In this document: positions 54,735 through 63,321 of the stretch, one piece after another
Layout of the letters: every line of letters begins with the position of its first letter
Position numbering within the stretch: the stretch's first letter is position 1
NCBI RefSeq assembly: GCF_018424685.1
Contig: NZ_QTKX01000001.1
Location: 1,364,001 to 1,428,000, forward strand
Length of the DNA: 64,000 nt
From: Mesobacillus boroniphilus
GTDB lineage: Bacteria > Bacillota > Bacilli > Bacillales > Cytobacillaceae
Reading direction: 5' to 3'
The notes under the pieces: model-generated
The model's input: the letters and a program-made list of their open reading frames with translations, nothing else
Databases searched by the model: none
Told to the model about the DNA's origin: nothing
Position numbers and translations under genes: made by a program

Positions 54735-55559
54735 CTATGAAAATGCTGTCCTCATTGCGAGTTCTGTCATCACAAGCATAGCTTGATAGGCTTCAAGAAT
54801 GTCCTTAGCATGGTACCGTACAATCGTGGTCCCTTCTTCGATTTCTGTACCCGGCATCAAGTTTGCCCACTCTGCTTGTCCATAGTTGGCAAATTCAATT
54901 CTTAATACAGGATTATCAGGAGGAGTAAGCGGTTTCATTTTATCCAGATTCTTAATAGCCTTCTCTGTCTTTTCAGCGAGCAGTTCACCAGCTTTCACTG
55001 GAGTTAGAGATTTTGCTGCAGACCTCGAAATTGACTGTTTAACTACGGCGGTTGTAATGTTAGGAATTAATGCCTCTGCTTCACGGGCAGCTCCATCGTC
55101 CCCTGCGACCATAATGACAGGTACACCATAATGACCTGCTACATAAGCGTTGAATCCAAGCTCCCCTATTTGAACATCATTGATCCACATATGGCGAACA
55201 CCAAAAATCATTGAATGCGACATCACTCCGTTCATCGAAGCTCTTGCATGGTAGCCGACAAAAACGGCTCCACCAAAGCTCTCATCCAACCCTTGGACCA
55301 TGGAATAGGGCTTTACATCCCCGGTAATCAACTGTGTATCCGGATGAAGTTCCTCTATTAAAAGGTTGTTCATCTTGGAGTGGCTATCATTGACGATGAC
55401 TTCCTGGCAGCCAGTCTCAAAAGCTTTCTCAATCACATAGTTTGCTTCCTGCGTCATGATTTTCCGTCCTCGTTCGTAATTGTGCTTAGAAGAGTCCACA
55501 TGGGTATGGTCGACCAGACCAGTAATCCCCTCCATGTCCACGGATATGTACAATTTCAT
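54735..55559 (-). CDS. dppA: D-aminopeptidase DppA
   Basis: A 274-residue zinc D-aminopeptidase, the same length as the B. subtilis enzyme. All known metal ligands are in place: Asp8 and Glu10 (SVDMEGITG), His60 (DSHSKM), His104 (VGYHARA) and Glu133 (IGELGFNAY); His115 (MSHSM) matches the proposed catalytic residue. It prefers D-Ala-D-Ala-type peptides and so joins the operon to cell-wall peptide use. The ribosome binding site is weak (GAAAGTTGG). First gene of the operon. Confidence 0.93.
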   Translation of the reverse strand: MKLYISVDMEGITGLVDHTHVDSSKHNYERGRKIMTQEANYVIEKAFETGCQEVIVNDSHSKMNNLLIEELHPDTQLITGDVKPYSMVQGLDESFGGAVFVGYHARASMNGVMSHSMIFGVRHMWINDVQIGELGFNAYVAGHYGVPVIMVAGDDGAAREAEALIPNITTAVVKQSISRSAAKSLTPVKAGELLAEKTEKAIKNLDKMKPLTPPDNPVLRIEFANYGQAEWANLMPGTEIEEGTTIVRYHAKDILEAYQAMLVMTELAMRTAFS

Positions 55560-55573
55560 TTTCTAACCAACTT

Positions 55574-55707
55574 TCTATGAATAATTATCTTAAAATTATA
55601 AATAATAAATCTACCAATCGCAACCTTTTTTCCTATTAATTTCTGTTTTTTCAAGTAAATAGGAGATTTGTCACTGGTAGTAAATTGTCAATAAAATTAT
55701 TCATAGA
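55574..55707. repeat. 12-bp inverted repeat flanking the dpp promoter
   Basis: TCTATGAATAAT at 55574-55585 has a perfect reverse complement ATTATTCATAGA at 55696-55707, 110 bp apart, bracketing the predicted promoter. AT-rich, so chance is possible. Confidence 0.4.
55595..55623 (-). promoter_or_regulatory. Predicted sigma-A promoter of the dpp operon
   Basis: On the minus strand TTGCGA (55618-55623), a 17-bp spacer and TATAAT (55595-55600). The start would lie near 55588, leaving about 29 nt of leader. CodY controls the B. subtilis operon, but I find no close match to the 15-bp CodY motif here. Confidence 0.6.
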
Positions 55708-55824
55708 ATAATATTTCCCTCTTAATTATTTACAAAAATGGAATTGGATATGATTTTTCGATTCACTTTCTAGTACCACGGGGAGTTTGTTAAACAGTTT
55801 TATCAAGATAATGGTTTATGGGCA

Positions 55825-55851
55825 GAAAAAAGAGCGCAAGGATATGCGCTC
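55825..55851 (-). terminator. Terminator of the Nudix gene
   Basis: GAGCGCA pairs with TGCGCTC, followed on the minus strand by TTTTTTC, directly after the stop. Confidence 0.85.
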
Positions 55852-56481
55852 CTAATCTTTGAGATTATGCTGCTCCATCAGCTCAATAAAGTGGGTCAGC
55901 ACCCTGGCTGTTAGTCCCCAAATCACCTTGCCATTCGAGCGATAGAAATATTCATCCATCGATCTTGTCTGCCAATTGTAATTCTCGCCGCCAATGATCA
56001 AATCAAAAGGAAATCCGTCTTCTGGTTCCACTTGAAAGTTGATCTTATAACTGTCGGGCTGGTTTTTTTTAAAGAAGGACAGAGGGACAGTAAATACCTC
56101 CCCTACTTCTGCTTCGTTAGGAATGATGGCGTTTAAATCACTGATTCTTCCAGCAAAGGGATAGATGATTGTGCCGAATGCAGACACCATATAATCCAAA
56201 GGAAACACATCGATGATCTCGCTTTCCTTTATGCCGAGTTCTTCCGAGGTTTCCCTGACCGCTGCTTTTTGAGGATCCTCACCCTTTTCTATCTTCCCTC
56301 CTGGAAAACAAACCTCTCCAGGCTGTCTTCTCATCGTCAGGGATCGCACCTCAAATAAAATGTGGACTTCATCGTTCACTTCCACTAAAGGCAGCAAAAC
56401 TGCGAATTTGATAAACTGTTCATGGCCCAAAATTGAGGGTGTCCGCCCCAATAAATTATTTGATATCTGGTTTATATTCAT
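55852..56481 (-). CDS. Nudix hydrolase, CoA pyrophosphatase-like (YeaB/NudL group)
   Basis: A 209-residue Nudix protein. The Nudix box starts GGKIEKGED (about 61) and ends RETSEELGI, giving the Mg-binding REx2EE core. The preceding LTMRRQPGEVCFPGG is the typical CoA-pyrophosphatase (UPF0035) signature, indicating cleavage of CoA to phosphopantetheine and 3',5'-ADP. Start at 56481 has only a weak ribosome binding site (GTGGATGT). Single gene. Confidence 0.85.
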   Translation of the reverse strand: MNINQISNNLLGRTPSILGHEQFIKFAVLLPLVEVNDEVHILFEVRSLTMRRQPGEVCFPGGKIEKGEDPQKAAVRETSEELGIKESEIIDVFPLDYMVSAFGTIIYPFAGRISDLNAIIPNEAEVGEVFTVPLSFFKKNQPDSYKINFQVEPEDGFPFDLIIGGENYNWQTRSMDEYFYRSNGKVIWGLTARVLTHFIELMEQHNLKD

Positions 56482-56680
56482 TATTGGACATCCACTCTCC
56501 CTGTTTTAGTATGTATTATATTCTATTATGAAGACCACTATAAAATAAAGAAAATGGCTTTTTTTTAAGCTGCACATTTAGTAAAGCACTGATATTAGCG
56601 CGCAAACTATTAATATCCTATGAAGGAAATATATCTAGGAGCAGTTTTCTGTTGGGGTACCACAAGACTCAGGGTCTAAA

Positions 56681-56714
56681 AAAAAATGAAAAAGCAGCGA
56701 CCGAATGCCGCTGC
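56681..56714 (-). terminator. Terminator of the lmo0937-family gene
   Basis: GCAGCG pairs with CGCTGC, then a long minus-strand T-run (TTTTTCATTTTTTTTT). Confidence 0.7.
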
Positions 56715-56727
56715 CCAATCAATTAGA

Positions 56728-56877
56728 TTATGATCCCGTCGCTCGGCCTTTGATCGCTTTATATGCAATCAAGATTAAACCGATTACGAGCAGAATGTGA
56801 ATGATGCCGCCGGCGATTTCGAAAACCAGCCCCAATAACCAAAGCACCAGCAATATTCCTGCTATAGTCCACAACAT
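56728..56877 (-). CDS. lmo0937-family small membrane protein
   Basis: A 49-residue protein, MLWTIAGILLVLWLLGLVFE followed by AGGIIHILLVIGLILIAYKAIKG: two membrane helices joined by a Gly turn and a short basic tail, the layout of the lmo0937 family. The ATG at 56877 has GGAGACGAT upstream; an earlier start at 56922 adds residues with no ribosome binding site. In relatives it is often linked to general stress, which is not shown here. Confidence 0.82.
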   Translation of the reverse strand: MLWTIAGILLVLWLLGLVFEIAGGIIHILLVIGLILIAYKAIKGRATGS

Positions 56878-57032
56878 TAGGATCGTCTCCTTTCGCTGTA
56901 TTCTTAATAAAAGTTTACCCACTTGCCTTTTTCATTAAACAAGCCTCTGGTGCATTGGGTTTGATCAAATATTTGATAACTATGAATTCGGTATGTCACA
57001 CTATAATAACAACAATTTAAGGAGCACAGCTT

Positions 57033-57821
57033 ATGCCAAAGTATAAAATATTATTCTTAGATATAGATGGAACGATTTTAACTCCTGATGATACGATAGA
57101 GGATTCGACTAAGGTCGCCATCAATGAAATGAAGAAACAAAATATTGAGGTCGTTCTGGCGACCGGGCGTCCGATTCATGAGATTAAAGAGTTTGGGCAG
57201 GAACTTCACATCTCCTCCTATATAGGATACAACGGTGCATTGGGCATTTATGAAGGGGACACGATTTTTGCCGAATCAATGGATACTAAGGATGTAAAAT
57301 ACATCCTGGAGGTAGCAAAAAAAAATAATCATGAGGTTGTCTTGTATACCGATTCAAAAAATTTTTTAACTGACCTTGACTCCGATTTAGTTAAAGCTTT
57401 CCTTCAGCAATTCCATTTGCGCCAGAATGATCTTTTTACAGAGGATGTCATCGAATATATTCTCGGCATGACGATTATCACTACAGGAGATGATGGAGAC
57501 GCACTATATCAGTTCAATGATGGCATTCATTTGTCACAAGTCAATGTAGAGGGAATGCAGCATTGCTTTGATGTCATTCGTGATACGGTAAATAAAGGTG
57601 CAGGCATTCAATTCTTGTTAAACAAACTCGGTATAGAACGCGAAAGCTCTATTGCCTTCGGGGACGGAATGAATGATAAAGAAATGCTTTCTTTTGCAGG
57701 AGAAGGCTTTGCCATGGGAAATGCCCATCCAGACTTATTCCAGCATGCAAAGCATAGGACGACAGATGTTACTGCCTCAGGAATTTATAATGGTTTGAAG
57801 TCGCTTGGCTTATTGCAATGA
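57033..57821 (+). CDS. Cof-type HAD-IIB phosphatase
   Basis: A 262-residue HAD hydrolase: motif I FLDIDGTIL (Asp10, Asp12), motif II ATGRP (about 43), a type C2b cap domain (about 80-185), and motif IV FGDGMNDKEML (about 208) with AMGNAHPD. Such enzymes dephosphorylate sugar phosphates or FMN. Start with AAGGAGCAC upstream. Single gene. Confidence 0.88.
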   Translation: MPKYKILFLDIDGTILTPDDTIEDSTKVAINEMKKQNIEVVLATGRPIHEIKEFGQELHISSYIGYNGALGIYEGDTIFAESMDTKDVKYILEVAKKNNHEVVLYTDSKNFLTDLDSDLVKAFLQQFHLRQNDLFTEDVIEYILGMTIITTGDDGDALYQFNDGIHLSQVNVEGMQHCFDVIRDTVNKGAGIQFLLNKLGIERESSIAFGDGMNDKEMLSFAGEGFAMGNAHPDLFQHAKHRTTDVTASGIYNGLKSLGLLQ

Positions 57822-57876
57822 AGGCTGTTTTCGCATCGGTATGAACGTAACAAAGTTTACAAAAGGGCCTAATGAA

Positions 57877-57912
57877 AAATGGAACCTCTCACATTGGAGG
57901 TTCCATTTATTT
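57877..57912 (+). terminator. Terminator of the HAD phosphatase gene
   Basis: AAATGGAACCTC pairs perfectly with GAGGTTCCATTT, then ATTTTGTTT. Confidence 0.85.
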
Positions 57913-57987
57913 TGTTTAAGTTATGGATAGCGACTTATTAGGTGCAGGGCGTCCGTTCGAGGCACATCCGCCTTTTTTCCTACCATG

Positions 57988-58170
57988 CTACCCTTTTTTG
58001 AAGGCTTGCCTATGAAATTTGATTTTCCGGTTGCACCTTTTGTTTTCCGATGCTCTCCAATAAAATAATGCGATAAAGACACCTCCGCTTACTATGTTTC
58101 CTAAATAAACTGGCACAAAAATTAGCGAATAATCCACCCAGAAAACAGTTTTCATTTTTTTGACATTTAA
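57988..58170 (-). pseudogene. C-terminal relic of a formate/nitrite transporter (FNT family)
   Basis: About 50 residues remain. The piece VDYSLIFVPVYLGNIVSGGVFIALFYW looks like the last membrane helix of FNT channels, where the phrase is usually PVTLGNIIGG...YW. Everything N-terminal is missing: upstream lies the padR promoter region. The tail ENKRCNRKIKFHRQAFKKG is basic. Read as a truncated remnant rather than a working gene; a small one-helix membrane protein is the alternative. Confidence 0.5.
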
Positions 58171-58211
58171 ATATTTATAACATATCATAATGATATATCA
58201 CTTTGATATAT
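58160..58211 (+). promoter_or_regulatory. padR promoter with two overlapping palindromic operators
   Basis: TTGACA (58160-58165), 17-bp spacer, TATCAT (58183-58188). ATATCAT-A-ATGATAT (58182-58196) covers the -10, and ATATATCA-CTT-TGATATAT (58193-58211) covers the start region. Both are perfect dyads, as expected for autorepression by the PadR protein. Confidence 0.65.
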
Positions 58212-58232
58212 ATTTATTAAGGGGTAATGAAC

Positions 58233-58835
58233 ATGTCAATTGAACATTCGATTCTTGCAGTGATTAGCTTCCGTCCTAGTACCGGTTATGATATCAAGGC
58301 TGAGTTTGAGCATAAAGCAGCCGGACTTTTCTGGGGTATGAGTTACGGCAGTCTGTATCCAAAACTCAAGAAGCTTGTAGAACAGGGTTTTATAACTGTA
58401 ATTGAATCTGAAACAGAAGGCCGGAAGAAAAAGCTTTACGAGCTGACAGGAAAAGGATGGAAGGAGTTAGAAATCTGGTTAAAAAAAAGTCCTGAGCCTC
58501 CTTCGATCAAGGATGAATTATTTATTAAAATCGGTGCATGGCATGATGAAATGGATCTAAGTATACTGGCTGGCCATTTACAAGCAAGAGCTAAGGAATC
58601 ACAGGAAATTTTAAATTACGTCAAGGAGTGGAAGCAAAATAATACTTCTTATATAAGCAGCCTTGGAATGCTGGCAATGCGATACGCAGAATTAAAGCTC
58701 GAGGCCGAGCTTCAATGGATACAAGAGGCCCTTGCTTCCATAAAGAATGAAAATCTGCCTGTCGGGCAGGATCCTAAAAAATTAGGTGAGAAACAGCTTG
58801 CGCGGAGAGAATCTGCATTAAAAGCTGACAAATAG
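58233..58835 (+). CDS. PadR-family transcriptional repressor
   Basis: A 200-residue regulator with the PadR winged helix (MSIEHSILAVISFRPSTGYD, YGSLYPKLKKLVEQGFITV, KKKLYELTGKGWKELEIWL; residues 1-85) and a C-terminal helical dimerisation domain (about 95-180, Vir_act-like). The ATG at 58233 has AAGGGGT nine bases upstream; an ATG at 58227 is too near. It probably represses itself and the MFS gene 10 bp downstream through the palindromes in its promoter. Ligand unknown. Confidence 0.88.
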   Translation: MSIEHSILAVISFRPSTGYDIKAEFEHKAAGLFWGMSYGSLYPKLKKLVEQGFITVIESETEGRKKKLYELTGKGWKELEIWLKKSPEPPSIKDELFIKIGAWHDEMDLSILAGHLQARAKESQEILNYVKEWKQNNTSYISSLGMLAMRYAELKLEAELQWIQEALASIKNENLPVGQDPKKLGEKQLARRESALKADK

Positions 58836-58845
58836 GAGGTTGGAC

Positions 58846-60096
58846 ATGAAGACGGGGATGTTTAAACCGTTAAGAAATAAGGCTTATCGTTCACTTTTTG
58901 GCGCACAGGTATTTTCTGACTTAGGGAATTGGCTTGATTTTATCGCAATACAGGTGATTGTGGCTTACCATTGGGGACTGGGCGAGGCCGCAATCGCATC
59001 AGTTATCATAGTTATGGGTATACCCTGGGTCATCATTGGACCGCTTGCTAGTGTGTTTGTTGACAAACTTCCGAAAAAGATTTTCATGATTTCATGCCTA
59101 TGGTTAAGAATACTGTTTGTCGCCGGGATGTTTTTTGCACCCAATCTGTACGTCATGCTGCTGTTTGTATTCCTCAAGGCTGCTGTTGCCGCCCTGTATG
59201 ACCCTGCAAGGCAAAGTGCAATCAGACATACGGTTCCTGAGGAAGAGCTTCCTGAGGCTGTTACTTTAAGTCAGCTTTCTGTAAATACAATGAAAATTGT
59301 CGGTCCTGCTTTAGGCGGTGGAATGATTGCGCTATATGGCGTCAGGAGCCCATTTGTCTTTGAAGGTGCAGGGTTTTTGATTGCTATAGTGCTTTTATTG
59401 ACATTGCCTAAAATTGAAACAGAAGATAACCTGCAAGAGCCTCAAAATGGATCTTACTTTAAAGAGCTTTCTGAAGGAATAAATCATATCTTCTCTGCTA
59501 GCATTTTAAAAGCAGCAATAATCCTCTCCTCCATTGCCTTTTTCATAATTTTTCTATACGATGGATTATTTATTTTTGTTGCACAGGAACTAGGTTTTGT
59601 CCAGGAAGAGTTTGGCTTGCTCGTCAGCTCTGTTGGTTTTGGCAGTGTAGTCGGCGCCCTTCTCCTCGGCAGGTGGACGGACTGGAAACATAAGCCGATT
59701 CACATAATGGCTTCTGCCTCCGTCATAAGCGGTTTATTGATTCTTGTAATCGGAACAGGTGTGATGGGATTATTTGAATTGCCTAAGGTGCTTTGGATGT
59801 CCGGGGCGTTCCTGCTTGGAATTCTCGCCTCTGCTGAAGGCGTCCCCTATGGTTATGTCCTTCAGTCGGAAACCCCAAAGCAGATGATGGGAAGAGTTTC
59901 AGCAGCGGCAATGTCTCTGCAGACATTCTCCATGCTAGTCGCTCCCGCCGCCGGTGCACTGCTCGCAAAATGGATTGGTGTTTCTGGAGTCCTGATCGGT
60001 GCTGGAATAGCTACATTTTTCATGGGTACAATCGCTTTGGCTATGCGGTTAAAGCAAACAAACAGCAAAGCCGAACTTAATAATTTTGGGAGTTAA
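58846..60096 (+). CDS. MFS transporter, PadR-linked
   Basis: A 416-residue major facilitator with about 12 hydrophobic segments: FGAQVFSDLGNWLDFIAIQVIV near the start, LASVFVDKLPKKIFMISCLWLR as motif A loop (about 62), ALYDPARQSAIRHTVPEEELPEA (about 117). That last motif is typical of the MFS_3/enterobactin-exporter-like group. The ATG at 58846 has AGGAGGT upstream and lies 10 bp after padR, so they are co-transcribed. Probably an efflux pump; cargo unknown. Confidence 0.85.
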   Translation: MKTGMFKPLRNKAYRSLFGAQVFSDLGNWLDFIAIQVIVAYHWGLGEAAIASVIIVMGIPWVIIGPLASVFVDKLPKKIFMISCLWLRILFVAGMFFAPNLYVMLLFVFLKAAVAALYDPARQSAIRHTVPEEELPEAVTLSQLSVNTMKIVGPALGGGMIALYGVRSPFVFEGAGFLIAIVLLLTLPKIETEDNLQEPQNGSYFKELSEGINHIFSASILKAAIILSSIAFFIIFLYDGLFIFVAQELGFVQEEFGLLVSSVGFGSVVGALLLGRWTDWKHKPIHIMASASVISGLLILVIGTGVMGLFELPKVLWMSGAFLLGILASAEGVPYGYVLQSETPKQMMGRVSAAAMSLQTFSMLVAPAAGALLAKWIGVSGVLIGAGIATFFMGTIALAMRLKQTNSKAELNNFGS

Positions 60097-60102
60097 ATCG
60101 TC

Positions 60103-60134
60103 AAAAGCCGTTGTCTTCGGACAACGGCTTTTTG
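60103..60134. terminator. Bidirectional terminator with a UUCG loop
   Basis: AAAAGCCGTTGTC pairs with GACAACGGCTTTT around TTCG, a stable tetraloop, between convergent genes. Confidence 0.9.
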
Positions 60135-60137
60135 CAC

Positions 60138-61562
60138 TCAATCTTTATTTAAAAGCTCTTCTCCTGCAATTCCAGGGTTTGTCATTTCATATGGATTTAA
60201 GATCAAATCGAGCTCTTCTTCTGTCAGGACATCGTAGGCAAGACACAATTCTCTTACTGATTTTCCTGTCAGGATTGCTTCTCTTGCTATTCTCGAAACG
60301 GCTTCATAGCCAAGGTGAGGATTGACAGCAGTAATGATGCCTACACTCCTCTCAACATCCTTTTCAAGTTTTTCTTTGTTCGCTTCTATCCCAACGAGAC
60401 AATGGTCAGTAAACACCTTAAAACCATTGTTCATGATGCTGATTGATTGGATCAAATTGAAAATAAGCACTGGTTCCATGACATTCAACTCAAGCTGACC
60501 AGCTTCGGAAGCAAGACAAATCGTATGGTCGTTTCCGATAACCTGGAAAGCAACCTGGTTGATAACCTCAGGCATGACCGGGTTCACCTTGCCCGGCATT
60601 ATGGATGAGCCCGGTTGCCTTGATGGAAGGAAAATCTCGTTAAAGCCCACTCGTGGACCGGAAGCCATCAGTCGCAAGTCATTGGCTATTTTAGACATAT
60701 TCATCATACAAACCTTCAAGGCAGCAGAGACTGTTGTATAAGCATCGGTATTTTGTGTCGCATCTACTAAATGGTCAGCATTGGTTAAGGGATACCCGCT
60801 GATTTCAGCAAGGTGCCGGACAACATTTTTGATGTACTTAGGATTGGCATTAAGCCCGGTCCCTACAGCTGTCGCTCCCATATTCACTTCAAACAGGTGG
60901 CTGCGGGTATGCTTTATTCTGTCAATATCGCGTTCGATTACCCTTGTATAGGCTTCAAATTCCTGGCCTAGACGGATTGGAACAGCGTCCTGCAGGTGTG
61001 TCCTGCCCATTTTAATGACAGCATCAAATTCCCTTGCTTTCTGGGAAAAAACTTCGCGCATGATTTGCATCGTATCCAATAGCTTGTCCAGAAGCGACAG
61101 AACAGATATGTGCATTGCAGTAGGAAATGCATCATTCGTTGACTGGGCCATGTTTACATGAGAGTTGGGACTTAGTGTGAAATAATCCCCTTTCTTCTCG
61201 CCAAGCAATTCCAGCGCACGGTTGGCAATAACTTCATTCGTGTTCATGTTGATGGAGGTCCCTGCTCCTCCTTGAATTGGATCCACGATGAACTGCTCAT
61301 GCCATTGCCCCTGGATAATTTCGTCAGCAGCTTTTACAATGACCTCCCCCAGGCCGCCGTAGAGCCTTCCTGTTTCCATATTGGCAAGTGCCGCTGCCTT
61401 TTTCACCATGGCCATTGCCTTTATAAGTTCACTATGGATTCTGTATCCTGTTATCGGGAAGTTTTCAACCGCCCTTAAAGTTTGGATCCCATAATACGCA
61501 TCGGCTAATACTTCCTTCGTACCCAGAAAATCCTTCTCAATTCGAACTTTAACCTCAGACAT
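60138..61562 (-). CDS. aspA: Aspartate ammonia-lyase
   Basis: A 474-residue fumarase/aspartase-superfamily enzyme deaminating L-aspartate to fumarate. Landmarks: GTKEVLADAYYGIQTLRA (about 14), GGAGTSINMNTNEVIANRALE (about 98), SPNSHVNMAQSTNDAFPTAMH (about 131), MGRTHLQDAVPIRLGQEF (about 185) and the signature GSSIMPGKVNPVMPE (about 316). ITGYRIHSELIKAMAMVKKAAA favours aspartase over fumarase. Start at 61562 set by GGAGGGG upstream. Single gene; no ansA is adjacent. Confidence 0.92.
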   Translation of the reverse strand: MSEVKVRIEKDFLGTKEVLADAYYGIQTLRAVENFPITGYRIHSELIKAMAMVKKAAALANMETGRLYGGLGEVIVKAADEIIQGQWHEQFIVDPIQGGAGTSINMNTNEVIANRALELLGEKKGDYFTLSPNSHVNMAQSTNDAFPTAMHISVLSLLDKLLDTMQIMREVFSQKAREFDAVIKMGRTHLQDAVPIRLGQEFEAYTRVIERDIDRIKHTRSHLFEVNMGATAVGTGLNANPKYIKNVVRHLAEISGYPLTNADHLVDATQNTDAYTTVSAALKVCMMNMSKIANDLRLMASGPRVGFNEIFLPSRQPGSSIMPGKVNPVMPEVINQVAFQVIGNDHTICLASEAGQLELNVMEPVLIFNLIQSISIMNNGFKVFTDHCLVGIEANKEKLEKDVERSVGIITAVNPHLGYEAVSRIAREAILTGKSVRELCLAYDVLTEEELDLILNPYEMTNPGIAGEELLNKD

Positions 61563-61895
61563 TTCTACCCCTCCAAAAAGCATGAAATTTCGATAATGAT
61601 CCTAAATTATGTATTGAGGGCAATCACTTTCCGACAATCTTCTTGTACTCTTTTATCCCCCTTGAACTTTATATTGGCCTACATGGACTATTGTAAATCA
61701 AAATGAAGAAATCATCACGACAAATCATAATTTTCCTAAGTGCCAGGGTTGCGAACCCTGTATGATTTCTTGTTGTTATGCTGAAACCCCACTACTTTTG
61801 AGAGCTTTTGTCACCATGCAGGAAAAAAGGAATGTACGTGCTGAATTCTAATAGGACATCTAATTTTTCATAAACCAAAACAGAAAGGAATGTTC
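61563..61895. other. 333-bp divergent gap with a nested hairpin
   Basis: Carries the aspA leader and the MerR-like gene leader. CAGGGTT-GCG-AACCCTG (61744-61760) is a perfect hairpin, flanked by AAATCATA (61724) and TATGATTT (61761), which are also complementary. No T-run follows, so it is not a typical terminator. Confidence 0.5.
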
Positions 61896-63200
61896 ATGAT
61901 GACTGACACTCAATTCATGAAGGCATACACCATCAAAGAGGTGTCCAAAAAAATTATGGTTCCGTCTGGCACCATTAGACAATGGGAAAAAGATCTTGCC
62001 GGTTTGCTGATCGTTCCAAGAACGAAACAAGGAGCAAGATTTTATACAGATATCGAAATAGACCAATTGATGAAAATAAAACAAATGCGAGATAAAAATT
62101 TAAGCAAAGATATGATACGGGAGCTATTACAGAGACATATGAGTACTGATACGGTTTCCGAACAAACTTCAAATGAAAACAGCCTTACTGTAAAGGAGAA
62201 AATGCCGGCCGTTCCCCTGACAGGCAGCCATAATGATTATGATACTTTTATGATGGCAATGGAACAATATAAGCAGTCCCTGCTAGAAGAAGTCAAGGCA
62301 GAGATCAGGAACGGCATTAGAAAGGAAGTTCTGGAGGAAGTAAAAAAAGAAATCTCCAAAGGTACTTTAACAACAGTAAAGACACTTTCCGATTCTATCT
62401 ATAAAACAGGTGAAAAAACCAATGAACATATTATGGTCCTTTCTGAAACGGTGGCCAGAGGCTCGGAAGAAAGTTCCGAACGTCTCGGAACCATTTCATC
62501 AGAGCTTACGAATGTTTCGAAAGGCACTTCCGAAATCAGCACAAGCCTTGCAAAAGTTTCAAAAGGCACGAACGAAATGTTCAGCAAGCTTACCGATCGT
62601 GTAACCAAAGCTTCGCAGGGCACCACAGAAAAAATTGCCCAGTTATCTGAAAATATTCAGAGGAGCTCCACAGGAACAACTGATAAAATTACCAAGCTGA
62701 CAGAAAGTGTTACAAAGGTTTCAAAAGGTACTTCAGAAAAAATCAATGCACTTTCCGGAAGTATTTCGAATGTCTCAAAAGGTACTTCCGAACGAATTGC
62801 ATCGTTGACATCGAGTTTGACTAAAACATCAAAAGGGACGAATGAAAAAATCATAAAACTCGAAAGCACGGTTGATAAACTATCATCCGGTACAAATAAG
62901 GAATTATCACTTTTGGCAAAACGTCTGAATGAGACTACCGAAACGGTTTCCGAGGAGTTTAAAATACTTGCGGATTATGTTTCAAATAGCCGTGAGACAA
63001 CAAACCAAGAGCTATCTAATTTAAACCAAGTCATCAGTCAGGAGCGCGATTTTTTTGTCAGCACTCTTCAAAGTGAACGCGAAGAATTACGCAGGGAAAT
63101 CAGGCAGCGTGACGAAATGTTTAAAGATATGGTCGATAGTTTCAGGGAAACGGCAGCTTCGAAACAATCAAAACGCAATTGGTGGAAGGTTTGGAAGTAG
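61896..63200 (+). CDS. MerR-type HTH protein with 18-residue repeats and DUF3967-like tail
   Basis: A 434-residue protein. N-terminal MerR-like winged helix (AYTIKEVSKKIMVPSGTIRQW, about 9-29, and ARFYTDIEIDQLMKIKQMRD). The region about 180-385 contains nine or so consecutive 18-residue repeats of the form [VTA]SKGT-[ST/N]-E-K-I-x-x-L-[ST]... The C-terminal QRDEMFKDMVDSFRE and basic NWWKVWK end resemble DUF3967. The layout (DNA-binding head, long coiled coil, basic aromatic tail) recalls RacA-like anchoring proteins. Start at 61896 with AGAAAGGA upstream. A chromosome- or membrane-tethering role is inferred only. Confidence 0.75.
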   Translation: MMTDTQFMKAYTIKEVSKKIMVPSGTIRQWEKDLAGLLIVPRTKQGARFYTDIEIDQLMKIKQMRDKNLSKDMIRELLQRHMSTDTVSEQTSNENSLTVKEKMPAVPLTGSHNDYDTFMMAMEQYKQSLLEEVKAEIRNGIRKEVLEEVKKEISKGTLTTVKTLSDSIYKTGEKTNEHIMVLSETVARGSEESSERLGTISSELTNVSKGTSEISTSLAKVSKGTNEMFSKLTDRVTKASQGTTEKIAQLSENIQRSSTGTTDKITKLTESVTKVSKGTSEKINALSGSISNVSKGTSERIASLTSSLTKTSKGTNEKIIKLESTVDKLSSGTNKELSLLAKRLNETTETVSEEFKILADYVSNSRETTNQELSNLNQVISQERDFFVSTLQSEREELRREIRQRDEMFKDMVDSFRETAASKQSKRNWWKVWK

Positions 63201-63321
63201 TTTTCATAATAACTGACATATAACTTGTAAAGATGTAAATAATATTCACACTTAAGCGGCACCCGTTTTTATAAGTCTCCATAATGCAATGCAAGAATTA
63301 CTCTTGGGAGGGAAATTGGAG

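Noticed and set aside
55624..55740. CodY box in front of dppA
   Set aside because: The best stretch, AATTTTATTGACAAT, matches only about 10 of 15 consensus positions, which is expected in AT-rich DNA.
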